DNA from: Morchella semilibera
Taxonomy: Eukaryota > Ascomycota > Pezizomycetes > Pezizales > Morchellaceae
Direction of reading: 5' to 3'
DNA length: 64,000 nt
NCBI GenBank assembly: GCA_009192285.1
Contig: CM018607.1
Span: 1,115,736-1,179,735 of the forward strand
The first letter of the stretch is position 1. Each line of letters starts with the position of its first letter. The notes below the pieces were generated by a model. It was not told the DNA's origin and ran no database searches. It saw nothing but the letters and a program-made list of their open reading frames with translations. Below, piece by piece: positions 1 to 11,691 of this stretch. Made by a program: the position numbers and the translations under genes.

Positions 1-2293
1 GAGATAGGTCGGGTCGTCAACTCGGGCATTGGAAAGTGAGGATGGGCGAGAAGAAATTGCAAGGCCCCAGGGTTTTATCCAGTCGGCGCGGTGGCCTCGC
101 TAATGAGCATACATTTACCTGCCCGCCGAGTTGGTTAAAGCCTGACAAGCTCAGTGAATATATACATGTATATTCGCTCTCCTTATTGGCTCTGGTATCT
201 TTCCACTGATGGCTAGTTAGCTGCGCGTGTGCGCAGACAGTGGATTGGAAGTGAGTAGCGCGTGGCTAGATACATGTAGTTGAGGGGCACATTGATGTCA
301 ACGCCGTTGTCAATTGTTATGTAACTCGGAGCTGGTTAATCATGAGCGGTCACTCGTTGTCCTGAGACTTGGGGGGGGGAAAAAATAACAAAAACGTACA
401 TACTAACCCATCTTGCCTAATACTGTAACTCTGCTGTTAATCTTAGGTTCCTACCACTATCTAATAAGACTTAAATAAAGAACCAACTATAGCCAACACC
501 TTCCTAACTACATGTACTTCATCTACTTTTCTTGGTGTTGTTTCAAAGCGCTGGGAGATGCGCGCAGTCCCCCACGCCGCATTTATCTAGCCTCCTCTCC
601 TAAGCAGGACGAGCTAGGGCAGAATAATACCATACTGCTCCGTAAAATTTAAAACTTGAAGACCAGGCTGTCTCGCATCACATATTAGCTGGGTGACGCA
701 ATCTCCCCAAACCTAGGGCAGGCAGAACCCAAGGCCTACATACAGGGAGATGTACCTACTTCCTGGCTGCAGGGCGATCTTTGACCTGATGCTCATTGGC
801 ATAGCTCCCCCCAGCTTTGTATGGTATTCTATACTAGCGCGAGTAATCAAAATTCATGCAACACATTAATACCGGGATTCCGCTTGAGGTTGGCTGGCCG
901 GCATACTCGCTTCATACCCGGCCTCCACGACCGGCCCGCGCCGCCGAGATACCGCGCCGCAACAAATGAATCCCTCTCTAAAGTTAAAAGGAAGTCCTTA
1001 CACTACAGTAACCTAAACTCAACAGAGACAAACAGTCAAATGGTTTCCTCCCACGGATCTAGGAATTCCCAGCAATCTGCGCAGATGTTCTACAGATGGT
1101 GTTTTAGGGCTTCGACGCTTCGTATCGGCTCACACTGGGGCTAGCCGGAAAGCGACTAGTCAGGGCACGAAAAAATTTACCGAGTGTTTTACTTAAGCTT
1201 TTTACCATAGCCGAGTCAGGGCACTGACTTCCGAGACTCCCCAGCGAGGCTAGTTACATAGTGTTATTGGTTAGCTCAAGACGGCAAGTCAAGGCAGCCG
1301 GGTACCTAATGTAAGTACTTGAGAGGCATCTTTTTTTTTTATATACTCTACTTGATACTTTTGAGGGAGAAAAAAGAATGTCCGCGTGGTCAACTCCCAA
1401 CTTGACCAAGCACATACTTATATACCCTAGATATAAAAAAATCTTTTGGTTGTGAGAGGAAATATCACACCTAGGCCTCGACAACGCATCTGATTTATTA
1501 TGTCAATACCTTTTAGAATATTTAGAAGCAGTATAGAATCTCCAGACATTGACCATGAACTCACTGAGTAAATGCACCAACGCTTCTCCAAGCTCATCCG
1601 TCAAAATCCCAAGCCAGGCCTGCCCCACATATCTCGCTGGCATCGGCATCAAAAGTTTAAATTTGCTCACAAAATACATCTGGACCCGTGGTTTCCTTTC
1701 CGCAACTAGCAAGGTTCAGTCAACCCAGACAGGTACCATCGTGCAAAGTCAAGGTCAGCAGGTGTTGGACATAAAGTATGCGAGTTGAAAGTGCTCTTAT
1801 CGTGAAAAGATTTTTTTTTATCTCTCGGCCCCCATCTATCAATCCACACCCCTGTTTTAAGTAACCCGTTACCGGATTACCGAAGGAATGGAATCCTCCT
1901 GACCACTCAGAAATTCTTCCAGATGTGCCAAGAATATAATAGTAGCACCCCCTGGAAAGAAGTGAGTGATCGGAGCGTAGTGCTCCGCAGCTGCTATCTT
2001 TTTCATGCAACTGACACTGTTGGGTTAGTGAGCTACTGGGATGCAGCAGATGTATGCTTTGGGGTCACATCAGGTTGGATTAGGTTATTTGGGCTGTCAT
2101 ATGAAAGAAGAAGCAAGCTTTCTCTTATCAAGAAGCCCTTTCTTAATATATAGAAAAGCCCCCGTGGAACTCGAAAAAGTATTAACTCCCCCTTCCAGCA
2201 TTGATTGTAACGGCTCAAAGAACTCAATCCAACTATCGCCCACGAAGCTGAAAAGAAACCCGTACGACGAACCAGCAACAATTCTCAGCCAAA
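1..2293. other. Intergenic region, no gene seen
   Basis: No open frame here has a recognisable domain or codon pattern. The stretch holds several copies of the palindrome TACATGTA (near 163, 270 and 511), a G run near 371 and a T run near 1331. The last 100 bases are the likely promoter and leader of the MFS transporter gene that starts at 2294. Confidence 0.5.
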
Positions 2294-4233
2294 ATGAGTT
2301 TATTTGGTGGCCGAGGCCCAGCGTTTCACATTGAACTCGAAAACATACCACCGGTCTACCACAAGCAGCCAGTCCGCCATGCAACGACCCCAGGATACGC
2401 CGAGACAGACCCAGATGAGTTGAGAAAGCTATGCAGTCCCAGTACGAGTGGGCACCAGACCCCAAAAACTGAGCCAACGACCCCAGGCGCTCTGGAAAGT
2501 AGTAGACCCCCGAGTCCACAGCAGGATGGGACGTCCACGGGTGAGGCGCAGGCTGTGGGCTTGATTCCTAGTATTAATAGGTGAGCCATGCTTATTATAT
2601 GGCTTCAATGCTGCAATTGAACACCTCTAGTAAAAATTCCTGTGTGCGACGTAACATTGGGGGCCCCCACAATTATCTAAAACGAATGTAGCTAACCAAT
2701 GCGCAACTGATTTTGCTTTTGATTTTTGGGGAAACAGTCCATCGATAAACCGCTGGAGGCTTCTCGCAGCCTGTATGCTCATCTTCACCAACGGGGTCAG
2801 CGACGCCGCCCCCGGAGCCTTGATTCCCTATATGGAGAAATATTACCACATCGGCTACGCAGTTGTATCTCTCATCTTCCTGGCAAATGCAGTTGGATTC
2901 GTCACGGCAGCCTTCATCTCGCAGGCAATTTACTCCAGGATCGGGAGGGCGCTGACTCTACTTGTTGGGGTGCTGCTGCTTGCCGTCGCTTTCTTGACTA
3001 TCTCTTGCGCTCCGCCATGGGGTGTAGTGGTGGCTAGTTATTTTCTGATAGGTGCGGGCATGGCGTTTGTAAGAATACCCATCCGAATATAGGTGGAGGC
3101 CGAGATTGTGGGGTGGCTCAAGAAGCTAATCTCCGGTGATGACCGGTGGTCTTGATAGATGCTGGCACAATGCAATGTTTTCTGTTCGAGTCTTCAGAAT
3201 AGTACGACGCTGTTTGGATATGTCCATGGTATGATGCCCCGCCTTTTGTATGCGTGCTTTAGTGAAAGGTATCAGGAAAACTAAATACGTATATAGGCTC
3301 ATATGGCGTCGGTGGAACGATATCACCATTGATGGCCACTGCGATGGTGTCAAGGGGGATCAAGTGGTCACACTTTTACCTAATTCTTCTCGGTCTCTCG
3401 GTCGTGAATGCCGTTTTTGTCCCTTTAGTTTTCAAGGGGAGCGAGAAGGACAGCCCCGTCCCCGTGGCAGCCCAGATTGGGGGCGGAACAATGTCTAAGG
3501 GTGAAATTTTGAGAAAAAGTGTAAAGAATAAATACGCATTGTTAGCGTCGCTGTTTATCTTTGCGTATCAGGTAAGTAATGGATTGTATCCCTCTCTATA
3601 TGGCTAGCTGGGCTGTCGGAGCTAATTGTAAATAATGAATGGATGGAAAGGGGGCTGAAGTTGCAATTGGTGGCTGGACCGTATCCTTCCTGATCGCATC
3701 AAGGGACGGAGATCCTGCTGAAGTTGGTTATGTCGTCTCCGGTTTCTGGGCAGGTACCTATACCCTCTGTCCATTTGGGATATATTATAAAAGACGTTAA
3801 CGCTTTTTTTTATTTAAAAAAAGGCATCACACTCGGCCGTTTCGCCCTCTCTCCCGTGTGCCACCGCTTTGGCGAAAAGCGGTCAGTCTACTGCCTAATT
3901 CTTGGCTCAGCACTCTTTCAGGTCCTTGTTTGGACAGTTCCAAGCATCATCTCCAATGCCGTGTTCGTCTCCATCGTTGGGATCCTCCTAGGGCCCATAT
4001 ATCCGTGCACAATGACGATTGTCACACGGTTGATCGATAGCCACTTGCTTGTCACGTCACTTTCGCTAATATCCGCCATTGGGTCGTCCGGCGGCGCAGT
4101 TGCGCCATTCACAACGGGATTGTTGGCGAGCCGCTTTGGGGCATGGGTGCTCCATCCTGTTAGTATTGGGTTATTTGTCTTCATGGAGGGTATTTGGTGG
4201 ACATTGCCGACAGTAAGGAAAAGGTCGGAGTAG
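2294..4233 (+). CDS. Major facilitator superfamily transporter (six exons)
   Basis: This is a predicted plasma- or organelle-membrane transporter of 491 residues, of the fungal fucose-permease/Bsc6-like MFS type. The substrate cannot be read from sequence. Exons are 2294-2580, 2738-3068, 3159-3228, 3297-3571, 3651-3753 and 3824-4233, and all phases agree. Residues 1-95 form a Thr/Pro/Ser-rich cytosolic tail with several TP and SP sites. Then come the usual transmembrane helices, starting at WRLLAACMLIFTNGVSDAAP, with GYVHGSYGVGGTISP mid-protein and a C-terminal half with LGPIYPC and GSSGGAVAPF. The start is the first ATG of the frame in the context ccaaaATGa. No biosynthetic cluster surrounds it. 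The family call is firm; the exon 3 acceptor at 3157-3158 is the least certain junction. Confidence 0.85.
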
Positions 4234-7200
4234 TAAGTTTTATTAGATTCCTCTATATTTACGAGCTTCTTGGAGAGGATAAGAGAGGAGATGTGACCCA
4301 CCAACGCGGTGCAATGCTTCTTTTGTTTTTCCGGTTTTTTGTTTGATCTTGTTTGGTTTATGATATAAAATGGGGTTATGGATATATATCCACAGGGAAA
4401 GGGTATAACCGCAATTGGAGTGCACACGGCGGGTGTTATTTGGGAGTTCAAGACTTCGGGTTATATAATAAAATATTTTATCCAAATGCGGTTGTGCCAG
4501 GATGCGGAATTTATTGTTTTTTGAGCGAGTGATAACATGTGATTACATGTAACAACAGTGTCTTGGTGAAAAAAAGAAAGGTACATAGGCATTCCGTTCC
4601 TGCTGTACTCGTGATAGGCAACAAGTACCCAAAATATGGCTGCGTTACATTAGTGTATTTTTTTTCCTTTTATTCCAATATATTCCAGGACTTACATATT
4701 CGGGTAATTCATACCTGCTAGTAACCCCAGTGAACTAAACTTTAGAGCCAGGTCGGATTGCAACTGATCTCAGCCTTACGGCTTGTTTTATTGCCTTAAT
4801 ACCGGGAGCGGTGCTGTTCCCGTGTATGTAGCTTCCAGACTGACATGATGTCTATTAATGATTGGCCCAAAAGGAATTAAAACCGAATATCTCCCTGTAG
4901 TCTGTGATCAGCCTCATGTTGTAGTCCAGCCACACTTCTGAGGTTACGGTAGGTACGTACTTACATGTACATACATGATGTGTGTCGACTGATGGTGCCT
5001 GCCCAAGAGTCAGGAACAAAGGTAGGAGGATAGTGTGAAGCTGAGGTATCCCATCGATACTGGCTGATCGGAACGGCCCGCTATGCGGCGGAGTCTCAGC
5101 TACATGTATGTAGTAGGTAATGGGGTTGGTGATGCTAAGAGGGGAAGGCTTGGTGACACGCAGCGCTTTAGATATGATGTATCTACATTTACCTCTTTAT
5201 AAGACTACATGTATATAATCTTAAATGCTGTGGTAAAGTACGATTACGTCATGTACTTATATCAAGTACATACATACCCCTTTGAGCCCGGCTTAGGGAC
5301 TGTAGATAACCGTCCTCTGTTTATAATTATCCCATGTATTGATCACGCGTAGGGGATTGCATGAATTTAGACTCTGTCTGGTCATTGGCTCAGATCAATA
5401 GTGTGCGTGACCTTAGACATATGTAGGTAGAGTACCCTACTCTATCGCAGTAGACTGAGAGGTATTTCTTCAGCTTATCCGGCCCGCAATTTTACCCCGA
5501 CTATACCTAGTAGAAGAGGGCAGGTACAATACTTCTAAGACGATGTGTAGAGTAAGAACTACATGTGCTCTGTGCTCTTGATAGGCCGTGTCAGATCGGT
5601 AACCGATCCCGTGCCAAGGCACACACACCTCTTACTTGTGTTGTATTTGGGGGTGGTGGTAAGGGGGGCAAGACAGCTTTGGAACCGAACGCACTCGAGA
5701 TCCAAGCGAATGATAAAACGATACCTGTCCCGGTTCGGTTAAAGCTTAGATTCAGGGTCGACTGGGGGATTGGCCCTACATGTAGTTATTAAAACGTAGA
5801 GTAAGAAAAATATGTGCTTATGAGTACTTACATGTATGTACAGTAAAGATCTATATATATACATGTACTCTACACACTTTCAGCTACCTCTTCTCTTACA
5901 TACTTTTTGTGAGTGTTCTGTGTGCTTTATTTCCGATCGATTATCTGACTTTTGTGTGGAGTCATTGGCTCTCACTCGGACGGATTTTGCTAGCGGTTCC
6001 TCACCCCACCTACTTGTACCTACATGCAATCACTTCGCCGAGATGTTTACTCCCGGGAACCACGGCCTGGCTGAAATAAAATTTAAAATTTTGGACCTAA
6101 TTTTTGGACAGCCATCAATGTAACAGAGGAAGGAGGCCCAGAGAGCTCTCGATCCAGGCTATCTATTCCGGCTGGCTGGCTATAAGCCATTATGATTGCA
6201 TGACGTGACTTCGGAGACCGATACTTGTGTTTCTTTCAAACGCTTTCCTCAAACCCGCAGGACAAGGGAGGATTATATATATGTAACTACATGTACATGT
6301 ACCTACCTGTAAAATACATCACATGATTATAACAGGGTCTTTATCAAGTATCTACTCACTCTGCCAAAATTAAAATGCCGCTTACTTAATATTCTACGAA
6401 CACGTCAACGCACAGGAAGTTTTAATGGTTGGTTTAAAAAGGGCCCTTTGTGCAGCAGGAGCGGCTGCATAGAGGCACCTGTTACCCTGCTCTACAGCGG
6501 TGATCAAAACCACTGGGTGTTTTGAAACGCTTTACATCAAGCCTCGCGCTCGCAAAGCCACTCGGACAAAAGCATGAGATGTGTATCGAGACCAGAAACA
6601 CGGTGGCTGGCTAGCTGACTGGATGACCTGTGAAGTTTCCACTGTAGGTACAAAGTAACCTTCTGACAGTGTTGCTGTTGCGATTTCTGTTGGCTAGTCG
6701 GTAAGCGTTGTGTCTTGCATGTTCTTGGCGGCAGCAGCAGTCTCTCGCGTGGTCGAAAATAGTAGCAAGCACAAATCGGTATTCACAGTACCGGGTAGGT
6801 AGAGTCGGTACCTACCTGTATGTATGTACTTGTAGGTACACTGCTAGTACTAGTACATACTTGATACTAACCAACTACTAGCCCAGGCTCGCTCTAATCT
6901 CCGTGATCAGGACCAAAGAATTCGCACTAACACACATCCTCTATCCCTCATCTCGGCAGTTTGTAAAATTTTCCTAGCTAGACGCAACCTAAGGCAAGTG
7001 TCAGGATCTGAGGAGAGGATGATGGCTCTTTCACTCGGAACGCTCTTGCAGATGGGAAGATCGGCCTGGTTGTTGCGGCTGTCGGTCGCCCGCCAGATTG
7101 GGAGCGGTTGACTCAAAGGAAGACTTAACTGGGTCAGCGGATTTTATTTGAGCTCGGACCCTGAAATAGCGTTCAGAGAACCCGTTGTGCGTGTTGTTGG

Positions 7201-9053
7201 GTGTGGGGGCCATGGGTTTTACGACCTTGGCCCTTGGCAGGCATTGTTCAATCACACAGCAGACAACTTGGGAACTGGTAAGTATTATATACATGACGGG
7301 CCGCCGCCAGACGTCTACTAACAGTCACAAACTATAAAGATCAATTGAGACAGCCAGCCTCCCGCTCTCTCGCGCTGGAGATGCTTGTTTTACGGGATCG
7401 GAATCGGATGCAAGCTGCGATTATCACATAAGTAGGTACGTAGGAGAGGGAACATGTATTTCTTCTTCACAGCGTGGAAAGGACCCAGCCGAATGGAGCC
7501 GCCACAACGGCCAGCCACAAGCGAGGAGCAAGTATGCACGGCAGGACTTTTGACGAGGGGGGGCCGATGCGGTAACATGGCCTGCCTATCGATTCCAGGG
7601 ATTGGACAATTTCAAGCAGGGAAGTTTACAGGAGATTTAGAGTAGGCAGCACATCATCATCGAGAGCCCAACCACAAGGCAAAGCAAGGCAGCGTTCGTT
7701 GTTCCAACATTATCCAAGGTTGGACGACAACCGACAACGATGGCGCTGGTGATGATTACGAGCAGATAGACAGTACTACTTTCACCTACCTGGCCATGGT
7801 AGAGTACCTAAGTAAGTACATAAGTACATGTACATACCGTACTCTCTTCCCTTACTCCGTTCAGCGAGTCGCAGTTCAGGAATACTTCTTCTTCCCCCCC
7901 TGTCTGTTCCTCATGTGGGGGAGGGGGGAGGGAACGAATCTACAGTTCAGGCTTGTTCCTGGAACGTTTGACGCCGTAGCTGGGTAACCATCATCATCGC
8001 TGCAGTAGGTAAATAGAATTGATTCGATTCCAGAACTCACTCTCTATTTATTGTATTAGGCCGTCAGCTGCAGATGTCAGAAAATGTTTCTAATTCTTAC
8101 TTTTTTTTTCCTTTTTTTTTTTTCCCTGATACATAGTATATTTATGTATGCCATTGTAATAGTTGGTTAACCTTACTTTACTCTCAAGCCTTACTCCATT
8201 CTTATCCCCATTTTTTTTTCCCTTCCCCCCTCCTATTTTCTCTCCAGCTTTTGCGTCGTCTCAGGCCTTGGTTTTCCCGTGTCTCTCCATTACACTACTG
8301 ACCCAAGTGTATGAGATAATTCCGTTCCGCACTTCCTTCCTTTAAGTGAATGATCCCTCACCCCAGCAACTTCCTGTCCCAGCCACCAACCACATCAGGC
8401 ACACCCCCCTCCCCCCTCCCCGCCTAGTCTTCCTCCCGAATCCCTCGTATTTTTTTGTGTGCAAGTCCCTGGAATATGTACCTACATGTACTTTATGTTC
8501 ACATCTATCCCCCCCCCCCCAGTCCTGTAAACCCGTAGAACCGTAGACCACAGTCCGCCCACCCACAATTGGTTTATTCCCTCTCAGTCCTCTCCTTCTT
8601 CCCTCAAACTCTCCCCCCCCCTCCCCCCATTTCCGCTCCACTCCACCACACCCCTTGCAATTACCACTTAACCAATCATTCCTGCCTGCAATCGTATCAA
8701 TTTATGACTTGTTGTCTCCACGACGACAGCTGTACCATCGCTCCTCGCTTCTCCTTCCATGCTCCCCGGTAACCATCCTCCAGCGAGTCCTACCTATCGC
8801 TCTCCTACAACAGCAGCAGCAGCAGCAGCAGAACTATCATCACACTCGTACCTATTCAACCTGCCGACCTGAACCCACCTCTTACTTCAGCCTCGTCATC
8901 CCCCATCACCTTCCCCCACCCCCCCCCCCCCACCCCTCAGGAAAAAAAAAAAAAAGATATTAACAATCACATTCATCAGCACCCTCTCAATCCCCCAAAA
9001 TTTCGCGAGTAAACGGCCGCAAGCAGTGGTGGAGGCTCTGGTGTGGTAAAGAT
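4234..9053. other. Long intergenic region, no gene seen
   Basis: About 4.8 kb without a supportable gene. It is rich in TACATGTA and its relatives (near 4964, 5101, 5203, 5777, 5830, 5863, 6289, 7824 and 8483) and in GTAGAGTA (near 5430, 5550, 5798 and 7800). Short frames on the minus strand at 6907-7294 lack homology I recognise and have no splice partners. The last 900 bases are strongly pyrimidine-rich. Confidence 0.5.
8100..9053 (+). promoter_or_regulatory. CT-rich promoter/leader of the 9054 gene
   Basis: The stretch has long T and C runs, many CCT/CTC blocks, a CAG trinucleotide run near 8810-8832 and a poly-A near 8943. Pyrimidine-rich leaders just upstream of the start are common in filamentous fungal genes. 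The transcription start cannot be placed from sequence. The downstream ATG at 9054 opens a long coding frame, so this stretch most likely combines core promoter and 5' UTR. Confidence 0.4.
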
Positions 9054-11691
9054 ATGGCTCTCTGGCCATTCAGGAAGCGTCGAAAGACAAAGACGGCGGA
9101 GGGAAAGAACTCAGTCGCACAGCAACATCAGGAACCACCCACCGTCGAGCGCAAGCTCTCGTTAGTGAGGAAAGCCTCAGCTCGCCAAAATCCCCGCCGT
9201 TCAGTTAGTCGCCGTAGGGTCGTCGCCGCCGCCGTAGCTACGCCCGCAGATGCCCGGGAGCTGCAGTCATATGTCTCTGCGGCACCCCCCGTTCTTGACC
9301 ATCCCTTGCTTCCTAATCGCAATTCTTCGGATCCCATGGACACCAACTTCCAGTTGGACCCTAACTTTCAGCCACAGAAACGGTCTCACGAGGGTGGGTT
9401 CTCGTCTTACTTTGTAGAGATCGATCGCCCTATGACTAGCTCATCGACGTCTTCGGCCCGTCCCCACAAACAGACCAGCATTGTCCGCAGATTTAGCAAG
9501 CGAGGCCGCGAGCCGAAACAAGCGCATACACAGCCACCTCCTTCCGCATACATCCAACAGTTGGCCCGAACCGCTTCCAAGCGTGACGGCAAGCGCATGA
9601 GAAGTTTCAGCAGTTTTGAATATGACCGACCTATGTCTCAATCTTCATTACCTCGACAATCTCTCAGTTCTTCACTCTCTTCAGTTTCTTCAATGAGGGC
9701 CTACAGGATCCGAAGTTTTGAGTTGTTTACACCTAGACCCCGCCTTCGTTACGAGAGCGGATTTGGGTCTTCAGCAGAAGGAAAGCAACGAGAGCACTCC
9801 CCGACAACAATACCTAGCCGATCAAACTCTCGATCAAACCACGAATATATAGACAGGGCCGGCATAGATGGTCGTGGCAATGTTAGGGCGAGGGTGGATG
9901 AATTGGCAGACGACATGGATGCAAAGGAGCTTAGGGAGGCTATGGATAGAGATAGGAGGCGGAGGGAAAGGAGGAGATTACAGGAGCAAGAGAGACTTCA
10001 GAAAAAACTTGAAAGGAAACAGAAGCAGAGGGAGATGGAACAAAGCAACAGTGGTATGGTTATGGATATGGATATGGACGTGGAACAAGAGATAGATAGG
10101 AGCTACCAATCCAACCTTGGATGGAATCAGGGGACATTTATGGCACAACCTGGAAGGCAGATGGGAGAGAGTTCTCGGGCTGCTGGAGCCTATGGAGGAT
10201 TCAGTCCTGTGCACAACCCATATCCGTTTCCTGAGGCCGAAGTTGTTGCTCACCGGCCGGAAGATTCCAGAACAACAGTGGGAGCTACCACCCCTGAATC
10301 TTGGCTGAATGACGCATCAGTTGAGGATGTCACAAAGGGCGCCCGTTTATCCGGAAGAACTGATATGATCACTCCAGTATCAATGGACTCTGCAGAGTAC
10401 ACATCTGAGTCCCCTACGTTTGACACTGCTAAGCAGATCAATGTTACGTCACATAGCCATGCACAGATTTCGCCGATCCCCTCACGGAACAACTCAAAGT
10501 CCGAGAGAAACCCCAAGATTCAGATTGATTCTCCAACAACACTGGAGCAGCAACTGGACGAGGAAGACGCAATACGTGGAAAGAAGTCGGCATGGACATC
10601 ATTCATCAAGAAGGCAACGGCTGCTAGGATACAGAAGGAACAGGGCACCCGAGTTGGTCAATCATCTATGGCAATTGATTCAGACGAGGAGGTAGAAGGA
10701 CTAGGCAGAGTCTCGGAGCCTGTGAGGCGAGACTTTTACGAAGTGGAACAGCTTAGGCGCCGCGAAGGCCAGACGCCCGGGAGGCACATTCAGGATGAGA
10801 TTGCCTTTGCAATGACTGCGTTGGAGACAGGACATGTCCGAGGAAAGGATGAGATAGATGATGAACGACGAGACCATTTCTCGCCCACAGCCCCCTCATA
10901 CCCGAACTATGGCCGCCCCTCCAGCTCCAAGAGCTCCCTTGTACCCCCCGCTCTTCGCTCCCCCGCAAATCCAAGGAACTCATACCACTCTTACACCCCA
11001 GAGCTACCCGAAGATTATACCACATTTCCACCCCAGGTTCCCCGCACATCATCCCAACAGTCCAATTTCCGATCGCCCTCCCAGCGGTGTTCCCCGCTAC
11101 TCTTCTGGTGCCGCATCTCCGGAGGGCGCCCCACGCTCGTACATGTCCACCTCCCTTGCCTCAATCGATTCTGAGGGGTCGTGGCTCTCCGGGAAGGTGA
11201 CAAATCCACGCCAATCAGTAAACCAAGTCAGCCCACTGCGTACAAGTGCAACATCCCTCCGCCGTCGCTACAAGGAGTTTGATGATGGGGCTAGCTTTGA
11301 GGGCGACGACTACTTCAGCGGTGTGGAACCACGTCGGCCAAAAGGGCAAAAGGCGGAGGAGTATATCTACGCGCCGAGAATGGAGCTGAGCGATGATAGT
11401 GAGGACGACGATAACGCATCCATTAACAGTGAGGCAGAACAGAAGATGTGGAGGGAAGGCCCCGCGAAAAAGGTTGTTCCCCAGGAGGTCCCTGTGATGC
11501 CGCGCGTCGGTGCACTGAAGGGCGAAGGACGACCCAGCACAGTGAGAATGGTCAGCAGTACAAACAGTGATGAGGTATTTGAGACGCCGCTGGAGCACCC
11601 GTACGAGAGAACGGCCTTTTCGACACCCATGGAGCACCCGGCCGCTAGGAAGAGTACTGTGGCGGAGATTGTGAGTCCGGGAAAGCAGTAA
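9054..11691 (+). CDS. Large basic, disordered conserved fungal protein (one-base frame break)
   Basis: I know no function for this protein of about 878 residues. It begins MALWPFRKRRKTK and is Ser/Arg-rich and mostly disordered. A strongly charged Arg/Glu/Lys coiled-coil block spans residues about 280-330. Blocks that read as conserved lie at the C-terminal third, such as SLASIDSEGSWLSG and an acidic SDDSEDDD. The reading frame runs without introns from 9054, but at about 11085 (after SPSQ) the conserved text continues one base further on, ending at a stop at 11689-11691. Dropping one base there gives Q-GVPRYSSGAASPEG. No GT-AG intron of suitable length removes the step without losing the conserved motif. 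Sequence error or a recent indel is likelier than two genes. Confidence 0.65.

Noticed and set aside
2294-4233. MFS transporter as part of a secondary-metabolite cluster
   Set aside because: No synthase, P450 or pathway regulator lies nearby.
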